A stretch of 34,993 nt of DNA from Candidatus Mediterraneibacter stercoripullorum (lineage in GTDB: Bacteria > Bacillota > Clostridia > Lachnospirales > Lachnospiraceae). The DNA is taken from positions 1 through 34,993 of the forward strand of contig DXCZ01000107.1 of the NCBI GenBank assembly GCA_019115765.1. The letters are read 5' to 3'. The position numbers were made by a program, and so were the translations under genes. The first letter of the stretch is position 1; every line of letters starts with the position of its first letter. Shown here piece after piece: positions 24,468-32,179 of the stretch. Under the pieces are notes generated by a model, which searched no databases, was not told where the DNA came from, and saw only the letters and a program-made list of their open reading frames with translations.

Positions 24468-24887
24468 CTACTCCATTTCCGAAATCTGATTTTTCTCCCT
24501 ATGCGCTTCTGCGATCATCTCATCTGTGACTCCCGCGTACTTCTTGATATCTTCGGCGGACATTCCGTTACGAAGCATGTTCGCAATCAGTGTCAGTTTG
24601 CCCATCTCTTTTCCCTCTGTTTTTCCATCTTCATATATATCCTCCAGCGCCTTACACATATTTATTCTTGTCCCCTTTCTGCTGTTTGTCATATCTTTCA
24701 TCACTCTTTCCGAATGCATAAATTCCCGCATCGCCTGATAGGTTTCCACATCGATACTCTCAAAATACTGCCGGTTCTGATGAAGGTACTCCCGCATCGC
24801 ATTCTTATCTCCTCTACATTTTAGCATCCCGAATACCTGCTGTAAATCCGAATGAAATCTTTTCGGGGTTTCTACATTCCAGGCGGG
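24468..24887 (-). pseudogene. C-terminal remnant of an Rpn-family nuclease/transposase-like gene
   Basis: From ATG at 24827 the frame encodes 119 residues, but recognisable protein continues upstream of that ATG: FHSDLQQVFGMLKC runs across it in frame. It matches the region just after the catalytic domain in Rpn (recombination-promoting nuclease, PD-(D/E)XK) proteins. The C-terminal part has the usual NMCKALEDIYEDGKTEGKEMGKL pattern (about residues 55-77) and a helical tail. The catalytic N-terminal half is absent. The frame meets an in-frame stop (24906-24908) inside palindromic element copy 3, which begins at 24889. No N-terminal half is found beyond the element. It is a decayed gene, probably not expressed as a functional protein. 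Confidence 0.72.
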
Positions 24888-24888
24888 T

Positions 24889-25083
24889 TGCTGTTCAAAC
24901 GTGTCTCAGTATCCAGCCATAAACGAGCTGTGTTGCCACGAAGGCCCGTAGTGGAGCGCCGGCACTTGGGCCGTGTTCTTTGCGGCCTTATGTGTCCGTT
25001 GAGCTCCACTCCGAGCGAAAGCGTGGCCGCCGGGGGAACGCAGCTCGTTTATGGCGGAAAACTGAGAACGAGTGAAGTGTTAC
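24889..25083. repeat. Dispersed palindromic element, copy 3 (full length)
   Basis: The arm stem is 24916-24930 with 25041-25055, 15 perfect pairs (GCCATAAACG... and ...CGTTTATGGC). A second stem is AGTGGAGC (24950-24957) with GCTCCACT (25003-25010). A tip stem GGCCG/CGGCC encloses TGTTCTTTG. It lies in the opposite orientation to copy 1 and shares its centre, including the GCACTTGG and TATGTGTCCG strings. Its left end cuts into the Rpn remnant. Confidence 0.85.
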
Positions 25084-25112
25084 AGAAAAATAAAAAAATT
25101 TGAAAAAAGTTG

Positions 25113-25141
25113 TTGACTTTTGGTTGGACCTATAGTATAGT
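25113..25141 (+). promoter_or_regulatory. Promoter of tRNA-Gly
   Basis: TTGACT (25113-25118) and TATAGT (25136-25141) with 17 bases between, about 28 bases before the tRNA. Confidence 0.8.
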
Positions 25142-25176
25142 ACTTATTGTTCCAGTCAGGAACACAACAAAGAAAT

Positions 25177-25249
25177 GCGACAGTGGCTCAGTTGGTAGAG
25201 TACGACCTTGCCAAGGTCGGGGTCGCGGGTTCGAGCCCCGTCTGTCGCT
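25177..25249 (+). tRNA. tRNA-Gly (GCC anticodon)
   Basis: Acceptor arm GCGACAG (25177-25183) with CTGTCGC (25242-25248) and discriminator T (25249). The D-arm is GCTC...GAGT, the anticodon stem is CGACC/GGTCG around TTGCCAA (anticodon GCC), and the T-arm contains GGTTCGAGCC. CCA is not encoded and must be added after transcription. T as discriminator is normal for bacterial tRNA-Gly. Confidence 0.97.
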
Positions 25250-25254
25250 CTGAG

Positions 25255-25295
25255 AAAAGCATCTGAGATTCTTTCACAGGATTCAGATGCTTTTT
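25255..25295 (+). terminator. Terminator of tRNA-Gly
   Basis: AAAAGCATCTGA (25255-25266) pairs with TCAGATGCTTTT (25283-25294) and a T-run is included. It isolates the tRNA from hom unless there is read-through. Confidence 0.85.
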
Positions 25296-25296
25296 C

Positions 25297-25332
25297 TGTA
25301 TCATCAGCAGAAAAAATGTATCATCAACAGAA
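25297..25332 (+). repeat. Short direct repeat in front of hom
   Basis: TGTATCATCAGCAGAA (25297-25312) and TGTATCATCAACAGAA (25317-25332), offset by 20 bases with one difference, lie between the tRNA terminator and the hom ribosome site. They could be a tandem operator or a chance duplication. Confidence 0.5.
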
Positions 25333-25349
25333 GATAGTGAGGTGTCCCT

Positions 25350-26627
25350 ATGAAGAAGATCAAAGCAGCCCTTCTGGGGCTTGGAACTGTAGGCACCGGT
25401 GTATATAAGCTGATCCATATGCGCAGGGACGTGATGGAGCAGACTGCCGGAGCGGAGCTGGAGATCAAGAAGATCCTGGTCCACAATATGAACAAGAAGA
25501 GAGAAGGAGTGGATCCCTCTCTCCTGACGGATAACTGGCAGGAGATCCTGGAGGATGATGAGATTCAGATCGTTATCGAGGTGATCGGAGGCATGGAACC
25601 GGCCAGGACCATGATCCTGGAGGCTCTGCGCGCGGGCAAGAACGTGGTGTCGGCTAACAAGGATCTGATCGCGGAGGAAGGAAGAGTCCTTCTGGATACT
25701 GCGCAGGAATATGGAAGAGACTTTCTGTTCGAGGCTGCTGTGGCAGGCGGGATCCCTATTATCCGGCCGCTGAAGCAGTGCCTGGCTGCCAACGAACTCT
25801 CCGAGGTGGTAGGGATCGTTAACGGGACAACGAACTATATCCTGACGAAGATGTTCGAAGAGGGAATGGAGTTTCAGGACGCCCTGGAGAAGGCACAGGA
25901 ACTGGGATATGCAGAGGCAGATCCTACAGCAGATATCGAAGGGCTGGACGCCGGCAGAAAAGTGGCGATCATGGCGTCCCTGGCTTTCCACTCCAGAGTT
26001 GTGTTCTCTGATGTATATACAGAAGGGATCACGAAGATCTCTGCGGCGGATATCGCCTATGCGAAGGAGTTCGACAGTGTGATCAAGCTGCTGGGTGTGG
26101 CGAGGAACACAGAGAGCGGCATCGAGGCAGGGGTCTATCCCATGATGATCCGGAAGGAACATCCGCTGGCTTCCGTAAGGGATTCCTTTAATGCTGTATT
26201 TATCCACGGGGACGCAGTGGACGACGCCATGTTCTACGGCCGGGGCGCGGGAGAGATGCCTACGGCCAGCGCTGTAGTGGGCGACGTCATCGACGTGATG
26301 AGAGACATTGCATACGGATGTACGGGACGCATCAGCTGTACCTGCTACAAAGAACTGAAAGTGAAAGACTTCGCGGATGTGCGGAACAAGTTCTTCATCC
26401 GCCTGCAGGTGAAGAATATACCCGGCGTACTGGCGGGCATTGCTCAGGTATTCGGCAGCCACAAGGTCAGCATCACAAGAGTCGTGCAGAAGCATGCGGA
26501 GGCTGACGGAGCGGAGTTGGTCATTGCCACTGAGAAGGTGAAGGAATACCATATGCAGGATGCGTTGAGAGAACTGAAAAACATGGAGAGCGTACACGAG
26601 ATCAGCAGTGTGATCCGGGAATATTAG
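25350..26627 (+). CDS. hom: Homoserine dehydrogenase
   Basis: This NAD(P)-dependent enzyme reduces aspartate semialdehyde to homoserine, the branch point toward threonine and methionine. The 425-residue protein has the N-terminal nucleotide-binding motif LLGLGTVGTGVYKL (about residues 9-22), VVSANKDL, the substrate region with GIVNGTTNYIL and the signature AYAEADPTADIEGLDAGRKV (here reading LGYAEADPTADIEGLDAGRK). A C-terminal ACT domain starts near 350 (FFIRLQVKNIPGVLAGIAQVFG), which suggests feedback control by an amino acid. GTGAGGTG lies upstream of the ATG at 25350. It competes with DapA, also in this window, for the same substrate. A MarR gene follows 12 bases after its stop. Confidence 0.96.
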   Translation: MKKIKAALLGLGTVGTGVYKLIHMRRDVMEQTAGAELEIKKILVHNMNKKREGVDPSLLTDNWQEILEDDEIQIVIEVIGGMEPARTMILEALRAGKNVVSANKDLIAEEGRVLLDTAQEYGRDFLFEAAVAGGIPIIRPLKQCLAANELSEVVGIVNGTTNYILTKMFEEGMEFQDALEKAQELGYAEADPTADIEGLDAGRKVAIMASLAFHSRVVFSDVYTEGITKISAADIAYAKEFDSVIKLLGVARNTESGIEAGVYPMMIRKEHPLASVRDSFNAVFIHGDAVDDAMFYGRGAGEMPTASAVVGDVIDVMRDIAYGCTGRISCTCYKELKVKDFADVRNKFFIRLQVKNIPGVLAGIAQVFGSHKVSITRVVQKHAEADGAELVIATEKVKEYHMQDALRELKNMESVHEISSVIREY

Positions 26628-26639
26628 GAGCGTGATCAG

Positions 26640-27074
26640 ATGGAGAAAAGAGGAAAGCCCATCGGCTTTCTGGTCAAACAGGTAAACAATGTATATGAGA
26701 AGGAACTGACCGGAAAACTGAAGGGACTGGGGATCACTTCCTCCCAGTGCGCGGTCCTGGACTATCTGTTCCACACCAGCAAGGATGTGGTGAGTCAGAG
26801 GGATGTGGAAAAGAATCTGAGCCTGAAGAACCCTACCGTGACAGGTATCCTGAAGCGGCTGGACGAGAAGGGGTACATCCTCTGTGTTCCCAATGCAGAG
26901 GACCGTCGGAAGAAGAACATCTATCTCACGGAAAAGGCTTATGATATCCGCAGGCGCATGGAGAGTGACAGGCGGAAGCTGGACCGGGAGCTGACCCGGG
27001 GAATGACGAAGCGGGAAGTGGAATCATTAAGGAAAAACCTGGAGAAAATGCTTTATAATATAGAGGATCCCTGA
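26640..27074 (+). CDS. MarR-family transcriptional regulator
   Basis: The 144-residue protein is a winged-helix regulator of MarR size. The recognition part is SQRDVEKNLSLKNPTVTGILKRLDEKGYI (about residues 53-81), and the wing carries the family DxRxK pattern as AEDRRKKNIYLTEKA. Flanking helices form the dimer interface. It begins 12 bases after hom with TAGGAG at its front, so it is likely cotranscribed. That linkage does not prove that it regulates hom. Ligand and target are unknown. MarR proteins usually bind palindromes near their own promoter; none is clear here, partly because no separate promoter is visible. Confidence 0.9.
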   Translation: MEKRGKPIGFLVKQVNNVYEKELTGKLKGLGITSSQCAVLDYLFHTSKDVVSQRDVEKNLSLKNPTVTGILKRLDEKGYILCVPNAEDRRKKNIYLTEKAYDIRRRMESDRRKLDRELTRGMTKREVESLRKNLEKMLYNIEDP

Positions 27075-27166
27075 TAAAAGATTTCTGAAAACTGAGTGAT
27101 TGCTGCCGGGCAGAAAGCAGAGAAGAATCGGTGCTGCCAGGCTGCGGCAGCAGATTGGAGAGAAAT

Positions 27167-28015
27167 ATGAGTTATGCGGATAAAGTTTTTATAGATATGT
27201 GCCGTGATATTCTTGACAACGGTACCAGTACAGAAGGAGAAAAGGTACGTCCTGTGTGGGAGGACGGTACTTCTGCGTATACGATCAAGAAGTTCGGCGT
27301 AGTCAACAGATATGATCTGTCGAAGGAATTTCCGGCGCTGACGCTGCGCCGCACAGCGATCAAAAGCTGTGTGGATGAACTGCTGTGGATCTGGCAGAAG
27401 AAGTCCAACAACGTTCATGAGCTCAAAAGTCATATCTGGGACAGCTGGGCGGATGAAAACGGATCTATCGGAAAGGCTTATGGCTACCAGATGGGAGTGA
27501 AGCATCAGTATAAAGAAGGGATGATGGATCAGGTGGACCGGGTCATCTACGATCTGAAGAACAATCCGTACAGCCGCCGGATCATGACCAATATCTACGT
27601 GCATCAGGATCTGCATGAGATGAATCTCTACCCATGCGCCTACAGTATGACATTCAATGTGACCAAGGAGAAGGACAGCGACGTCCTGACTCTGAACGGG
27701 ATCCTGAACCAGCGCTCCCAGGATGTGCTTACTGCAAATAACTGGAATGTGTGCCAGTACGCAGTTCTGATCTATATGCTGGCGCAGGTATGCGGGATGA
27801 AGGCGGGCGAGTTCGTACATGTGATCGCGGACGCTCACATCTACGACAGGCACGTGCCCATGATCGAGGAGCTGATCGCCAGGGAGCCCCTGCCGGCTCC
27901 GAAGTTCTGGCTGAATCCGGAGATCACGGATTTCTATGCATTTACACCGGATGATGTGAGACTGGATGATTACGAGACACATCCCCAGATCAAAAACATC
28001 CCGGTAGCAGTATAA
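27167..28015 (+). CDS. thyA: Thymidylate synthase
   Basis: ThyA methylates dUMP to dTMP using methylenetetrahydrofolate, yielding dihydrofolate for DHFR encoded next door. The 282-residue protein shows the nucleotide-binding arginines in NPYSRRIMTNIY, the catalytic Cys157 in LYPCAYSM, LNQRSQDVLTANNWNVCQY (the conserved RSxD block) and the late HIYDRHVPMIEEL. Typical ThyA has His after the catalytic cysteine (PCH); here it is Ala158, a divergent form. The start at 27167 follows GGAGAG. The upstream in-frame ATG at 27131 lacks a ribosome site. It lies 15 bases before folA and in one operon with it. Confidence 0.95.
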   Translation: MSYADKVFIDMCRDILDNGTSTEGEKVRPVWEDGTSAYTIKKFGVVNRYDLSKEFPALTLRRTAIKSCVDELLWIWQKKSNNVHELKSHIWDSWADENGSIGKAYGYQMGVKHQYKEGMMDQVDRVIYDLKNNPYSRRIMTNIYVHQDLHEMNLYPCAYSMTFNVTKEKDSDVLTLNGILNQRSQDVLTANNWNVCQYAVLIYMLAQVCGMKAGEFVHVIADAHIYDRHVPMIEELIAREPLPAPKFWLNPEITDFYAFTPDDVRLDDYETHPQIKNIPVAV

Positions 28016-28030
28016 AGGAGGAAGTAACTG

Positions 28031-28519
28031 ATGAAGGCTATTCTGTCAGCGGATAAAAACTGGGGTATCGGGTACCAGAACAGGCTTCTGGCCCGCATCC
28101 CTTCGGATATGAAATTTTTCAGAGAGACAACGACTGGAAATGTGGTCGTCATGGGACGGAAGACTCTGGAGAGCTTTCCAAACGGAATGCCCCTGAAGAA
28201 CCGGACCAACATCGTACTGACCGGTAATCCGGAATATGATGTAAAGGATGCGGTCATCGTACACAGCCAGGAGGAACTGCTGGAAGAACTGAAAAAGTAC
28301 GATACCGATCATGTTTATATTATCGGAGGAGAGAGCGTATACCGCATGATGCTCCCCTACTGTGACACCGTATATGTGACCAAGATCGACCGGGCGTTTC
28401 AGGCGGATACCTTTTTCCCGGATCTGGATGAGATGGATGAGTGGGTGATGACAGAGGAAAGCGAGGAACAGACCTGCTTTGATCTGGAGTTTACCTTTAC
28501 AAAGTATGAGCGCCGATAG
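28031..28519 (+). CDS. folA: Dihydrofolate reductase
   Basis: DHFR reduces dihydrofolate, which ThyA produces, back to tetrahydrofolate. The 162-residue protein has the usual size and motifs: AILSADKNWGIGYQNRLLARIPSDMKFF (about residues 3-30, with the acidic residue in the ARIPSDMKFF helix), VVMGRKTLESFP, the NADPH loop YIIGGESVYRMML and the C-terminal FTFTKYERR. AAGGAGG precedes the ATG. It follows thyA by 15 bases and precedes the zinc transporter operon by nine bases, so transcription may continue into it. Confidence 0.97.
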   Translation: MKAILSADKNWGIGYQNRLLARIPSDMKFFRETTTGNVVVMGRKTLESFPNGMPLKNRTNIVLTGNPEYDVKDAVIVHSQEELLEELKKYDTDHVYIIGGESVYRMMLPYCDTVYVTKIDRAFQADTFFPDLDEMDEWVMTEESEEQTCFDLEFTFTKYERR

Positions 28520-28528
28520 GATGGAGAT

Positions 28529-29626
28529 ATGACAGAAAAGAAGAGAAGGCATTTCAGGGGGGACAGAAAGAAGGAAGAGAATATATGGAATACAGGGCGT
28601 ATCCGGCGGAAAGCTGCCGGCAGGGCCCTGGCAGTACTGATGTCAGGCTGTCTGCTCACCGGCTGTACTTCAGCGGGGACAGGAAACACTGACAGAACCG
28701 GGGAAAGCAGTGATGCAGACCGGATCAGCGTGGTGACAACCATCTTCCCCCAGTATGACTTCGTAAGGGAGATCGCGGGAGACCTGGTGGACCTGAAGAT
28801 GCTGTTGAAGCCCGGAGAAGAGACCCATTCCTACGAGCCTACACCCCAGGATATCATCTCTATACAGAAGAGCGACGTCTTTATCTACGTGGGCGGGGAA
28901 AATGACGCCTGGGTGGAAGATATCCTGGAATCCATGCCTGAAGCTCAGATGCGGACCCTGCGTCTGATGGACTGTGTGGACACGGTAGAAGAAGAGTATG
29001 TGGAAGGAATGGACGGCGCTGCCGGACACAGCCACGATCATGAGGACGGTGATGAGCACGAAGAAGGGGAATCTGTCCATGAGATCGATGAACATGTGTG
29101 GACCTCTCCGGTAAATGCATCGGCTATTGTGGCGGATATTGCCCAACTGCTGGCTCAGACGGATCCGGAGAACCGGACAGTCTATGAAGAGAATGCGGCA
29201 GCCTATGAGGAAAAACTGGCGGAGCTGGATGCCCAGTTCCATGACATCGTGGACTCTGCAGACCGGAACCTGCTCGTATTCGGCGACCGGTTCCCCTTCC
29301 GGTACTTTGCCGATGAATACGGGCTGGATTATTACGCCGCTTTTCCGGGATGTGCCTCTGATACAGAGCCCAGTGCGGCTACCATTGCTTTCCTGATCAA
29401 CAAGGTGCGGGATGAGCGGGTGCCGGCGGTGCTGAAGATGGAACTGAGCAGCGACAATATCGCCTCTGCCATAGCAGAAGCGGCGGGAACGGAAGTAAGG
29501 ACGTTCTACAGCTGCCACAATCTGTCGGCGGAAGACTTTGAAAATGGAGAAAACTATCTGAGTATGATGGAGAAGAATGCGGAGACGCTGAAGGAGGTGC
29601 TGAACGATGGCTCTGATCAGATGTGA
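28529..29626 (+). CDS. Metal (zinc-type) ABC transporter substrate-binding lipoprotein
   Basis: The 365-residue protein is a ZnuA/AdcA-like binding protein. A positively charged stretch leads to a lipoprotein signal with LLTGC (Cys46). The mature protein starts SVVTTIFPQYDFVREI. Metal-site features include His in EETHSYEPTPQD, a His/Asp/Glu-rich loop (GHSHDHEDGDEHEEGE) and DEHVWTSP. The region where many ZnuA proteins have a third histidine reads FGDRFPFRYFADEYGLDYYAAFPG, typical of a clostridial subgroup. The His-rich loop favours zinc over manganese. Its start is nine bases after folA. It overlaps the ATPase gene by 20 bases. Confidence 0.9.
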   Translation: MTEKKRRHFRGDRKKEENIWNTGRIRRKAAGRALAVLMSGCLLTGCTSAGTGNTDRTGESSDADRISVVTTIFPQYDFVREIAGDLVDLKMLLKPGEETHSYEPTPQDIISIQKSDVFIYVGGENDAWVEDILESMPEAQMRTLRLMDCVDTVEEEYVEGMDGAAGHSHDHEDGDEHEEGESVHEIDEHVWTSPVNASAIVADIAQLLAQTDPENRTVYEENAAAYEEKLAELDAQFHDIVDSADRNLLVFGDRFPFRYFADEYGLDYYAAFPGCASDTEPSAATIAFLINKVRDERVPAVLKMELSSDNIASAIAEAAGTEVRTFYSCHNLSAEDFENGENYLSMMEKNAETLKEVLNDGSDQM

Positions 29627-30365
29627 AAATGTTTCTATCGGCTATGAGGGACAGACAGTAGTCAGAGATCTGAGCTTTCAGATCAGCGCCGGAGACTATC
29701 TGTGCATTGTCGGGGAGAACGGCTCAGGAAAGAGTACCCTTGTCAAAAGTCTTCTCGGGCTGAAATCCGTGGAGAAAGGCAGGATCATATACGGAGACGG
29801 ACTGCGTCAGAATGAGATCGGTTATCTGCCCCAGCAGACAGATGTGCAGAAGGATTTCCCGGCCAGCGTCTATGAAGTGGTTCTCTCCGGCAGGCTCAAC
29901 AGCCGGGGACTGCGGCCTTTTTATACAGCGGCGGACCGGAAGCAGGCATGGGAGAATATGGAGCTCCTGGGTATAGGAGATTTCGCGAAGCACTGCTTCC
30001 GGGATCTGTCCGGGGGACAGAGGCAAAGAGTATTACTTGCCAGAGCCCTCTGCGCCACCAGGACACTGCTCCTGCTGGATGAACCTGTGACAGGACTGGA
30101 TCCCATTGTGACGGCGGAGTTCTACCAGCTGATCAAGAAGATCAACCGGGAATCCGGCATCGCAGTGGTCATGGTCTCACACGATATCGAGAGCGCGGTG
30201 CAGGATGCCAGTCATATCCTTCACCTCCAGGAGACGGCCCTCTTCTTCGGCACGGCAGAGGATTACCGGAAGAGCCGGGTAGGACGCGCCTTCCTGAGCG
30301 GCGAGACAGAGCCGGAACAGGAAGGTAAGACCAGAGAGACGAAGGGAGGCGGAGAAAATGTTTGA
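29607..30365 (+). CDS. Metal (zinc-type) ABC transporter ATP-binding protein
   Basis: The 252-residue ATPase has Walker A GENGSGKSTLVK (about residues 38-49), the Q-loop YLPQQTDVQ, the signature LSGGQRQRVLLARAL, Walker B LLLLDEPVTGLDP and the switch histidine in VMVSHDIESAV. AAGGAGG upstream and the overlap with the binding-protein gene support the ATG at 29607. The charged C-terminal tail (about 225-252) is not part of the core and probably lacks function. It partners with the permease encoded directly after. Confidence 0.93.
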   Translation: MALIRCENVSIGYEGQTVVRDLSFQISAGDYLCIVGENGSGKSTLVKSLLGLKSVEKGRIIYGDGLRQNEIGYLPQQTDVQKDFPASVYEVVLSGRLNSRGLRPFYTAADRKQAWENMELLGIGDFAKHCFRDLSGGQRQRVLLARALCATRTLLLLDEPVTGLDPIVTAEFYQLIKKINRESGIAVVMVSHDIESAVQDASHILHLQETALFFGTAEDYRKSRVGRAFLSGETEPEQEGKTRETKGGGENV

Positions 30366-31191
30366 GACGATGATCGAGATGTTTTCATATCCATTTATGG
30401 TGCGGGCGTTTCTCGTGGGAAGCCTTGTGGCGCTCTGCTCCGCGCTCCTGGGTGTCAGCCTGGTGCTGAAGCGCTACTCTATGATCGGAGATGGTCTGTC
30501 ACATGTGGGATTCGGAGCAATGGCTGTGGCGGCTGCCCTGAACACTGCTCCTCTGGCTGTGGCGATCCCGGTGGTGATCGTTGCTGCAGTTCTGCTGCTG
30601 CGGATCAGCGGAAACAGCAGGATTAAAGGAGACGCCGCCATCGCCCTGATCTCCACCAGCTCTCTTGCCGTGGGCGTGATGGTGATCTCTCTGACAACGG
30701 GGATGAACACGGACGTATACAACTATATGTTCGGCAGTATCCTTGCCATGAGTGCGGAAGATGTGCAGCTCAGTGTGATCCTGGCCATTGTGGTGATATT
30801 GCTTTTCGTTTTTTTCTACAACAAGATATTTGCCATTACATTTGACGAGACATTTGCACTGGCGACGGGAGTGAAAGCCAATCTGTACAACACCCTGATC
30901 GCTGTCCTGACAGCGGTGACCATTGTTCTGGGAATGCGCATGATGGGCGCGCTGCTGATCTCCAGCCTGATCATCTTCCCGGCTCTGACATCCATGCGGG
31001 TGTGCAGGACCTTCCGGAGTGTGATCATCAGTTCTGGTGTGATCTCGGTGGTGTGCCTGTTCGTGGGAATCTCTGTATCCTACCTGTACGCCACACCTGC
31101 GGGAGCCAGCGTTGTCATGGCAAATATCGCGGCTCTTGTCATTTATTCGGTGATCGGTGCTGTGAGAGAGAAACGGGGACTGGGCGGCTGA
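30358..31191 (+). CDS. Metal (zinc-type) ABC transporter permease
   Basis: The 277-residue membrane protein belongs to the ABC-3 family (ZnuB/AdcB type). It starts with MFETMIEMFSYPFMVRAFLVG, followed by about eight membrane segments. The family region KRYSMIGDGLSHVGFGAMAVA contains the conserved D-G-L-S-H, thought to line the metal path. The cytosolic coupling segment around FDETFALATGVKANLYN fits the family. GGAGG at 30349-30353 precedes the ATG; the gene overlaps the ATPase by eight bases. No Zur-like operator was recognised upstream of the operon; control may come from the thyA transcript or an unseen site. Confidence 0.93.
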   Translation: MFETMIEMFSYPFMVRAFLVGSLVALCSALLGVSLVLKRYSMIGDGLSHVGFGAMAVAAALNTAPLAVAIPVVIVAAVLLLRISGNSRIKGDAAIALISTSSLAVGVMVISLTTGMNTDVYNYMFGSILAMSAEDVQLSVILAIVVILLFVFFYNKIFAITFDETFALATGVKANLYNTLIAVLTAVTIVLGMRMMGALLISSLIIFPALTSMRVCRTFRSVIISSGVISVVCLFVGISVSYLYATPAGASVVMANIAALVIYSVIGAVREKRGLGG

Positions 31192-31275
31192 ACCTAAGAT
31201 GAACCTGAAGCTGCGCTGTTCTGTGATCGGACATCAGATGCGTCTGCCGCAGGGAAGGCGGCGGAAGGGAGGAGC

Positions 31276-31941
31276 ATGGAAAGTTATCATGAGATGGCGG
31301 CTGTGGGAGTCATGGTCGTCTCGGGGACCACATATTTCCTTCTGAAAAAGAAACATAAGACAGGTTCGCTGTTCTTCAAGGCGCTGGCTACGTTCATGCC
31401 GGCGCTGCTCCTGCTGAGGTCATATCCGTCCGTAGGGGCAGGCGAGATCCCGGAGATGGAGTTCCTGTGCACCCTGACAGCTGTGTTCCTGTATATGGCG
31501 GCGGACGTCCTGTTGGAGTGCAGGTTCATCGCCGGAGTAGTATGCTTTGACATGGGGCACATATTTATGGCAGCAGGACTCCTGCAGTATGCGTCAGCGT
31601 CGCCGGTCTGGTGCCTGGTATGGGCCGTCCTTTTTCTGGCTGCTGCCTGTGCGGCCCTACACAGATATTTCCACCGGCTGAGGGCGAAGAAGCTTCTGTA
31701 TCCGGGAGCGGCCTATGTGACTGTCCTGAGTGTTATGGCCTCCTTCGCAGTTGCCGGAGGTCTGAACAGCGGCGAGACGTCCGGGCTGATCCCGGCTCTG
31801 GGCGGTGTCTGCTTCGTGGTGTCAGATATCCTCCTCGCCGTCAACCGGATCGGCAGGAAGCGGAGCAAAGCGCGCGGCGCTGCGGTGCTGATCCTGTATT
31901 ATCTGTCTGTATATCTGCTGGCTATGCGCGTATGGAATTGA
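31276..31941 (+). CDS. YhhN-family membrane protein (lysoplasmalogenase-like)
   Basis: The 221-residue protein has seven or eight membrane segments and the YhhN/TMEM86 pattern: KALATFMPALLLL in the second segment, MAADVLLE with the conserved acidic residue, FDMGHIFMAAGLL, and near the end GGVCFVVSDILLAVNRI followed by ILYYLSVYLLAM. TMEM86 relatives hydrolyse the vinyl ether bond of lysoplasmalogens. This is relevant because many Clostridia make plasmalogens, but activity of this protein is an inference. GGGAGGAGC precedes the ATG. The gap of 84 bases after the permease has no terminator, so it may be the last gene of the operon. Palindromic element copy 4 abuts its stop. Confidence 0.82.
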   Translation: MESYHEMAAVGVMVVSGTTYFLLKKKHKTGSLFFKALATFMPALLLLRSYPSVGAGEIPEMEFLCTLTAVFLYMAADVLLECRFIAGVVCFDMGHIFMAAGLLQYASASPVWCLVWAVLFLAAACAALHRYFHRLRAKKLLYPGAAYVTVLSVMASFAVAGGLNSGETSGLIPALGGVCFVVSDILLAVNRIGRKRSKARGAAVLILYYLSVYLLAMRVWN

Positions 31942-32029
31942 TAATCGTTATTGTTCAAACGTGTCCCGGTATCCAGCACAACTCGGGTATGGCGGACACA
32001 TGAGAACGCATGAACAGCAACGAATTATC
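31940..32029. repeat. Dispersed palindromic element, copy 4 (short form)
   Basis: GATAAT and ATTATC close the ends. Inside, TTGTTCAAACGTGTC and GGTATCCAGC match the left end of copy 3, and GTATGGCGGA, TGAGAACG and TGAACAGCAACG match right ends of the family. The whole middle, including the GCCATAACGG-type arms, is gone. It lies directly after the YhhN gene and 33 bases before the ilvB promoter. Confidence 0.75.
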
Positions 32030-32061
32030 ATTTTATATTAAAAAAGATCAAGAAAACGTGA

Positions 32062-32090
32062 TTGACAGGAGTAAAAATACACACTATAAT
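32062..32090 (+). promoter_or_regulatory. Promoter of the ilvBN T-box operon
   Basis: Perfect TTGACA (32062-32067) and TATAAT (32085-32090) with a 17-base spacer, among the strongest promoter-like sequences in the window. Confidence 0.93.
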
Positions 32091-32179
32091 ATATTTAAAT
32101 TTCACCTGCCGGCGGAGACGGACTTCGGTCACAATCGCGTGAAGCTAGTTGTCCGTAAGCGGCAGATCTGTAAATGCAG

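Noticed and set aside
25188..26774. A 528-codon open frame on the minus strand opposite hom
   Set aside because: It overlaps tRNA-Gly and the whole hom gene, has the His/Leu/Arg-rich composition of an antisense shadow and no family motif or ribosome site.
28520..28528. A Zur operator in front of the zinc-type transporter
   Set aside because: Only nine bases separate it from folA, and no palindrome of the Zur type was recognised there.
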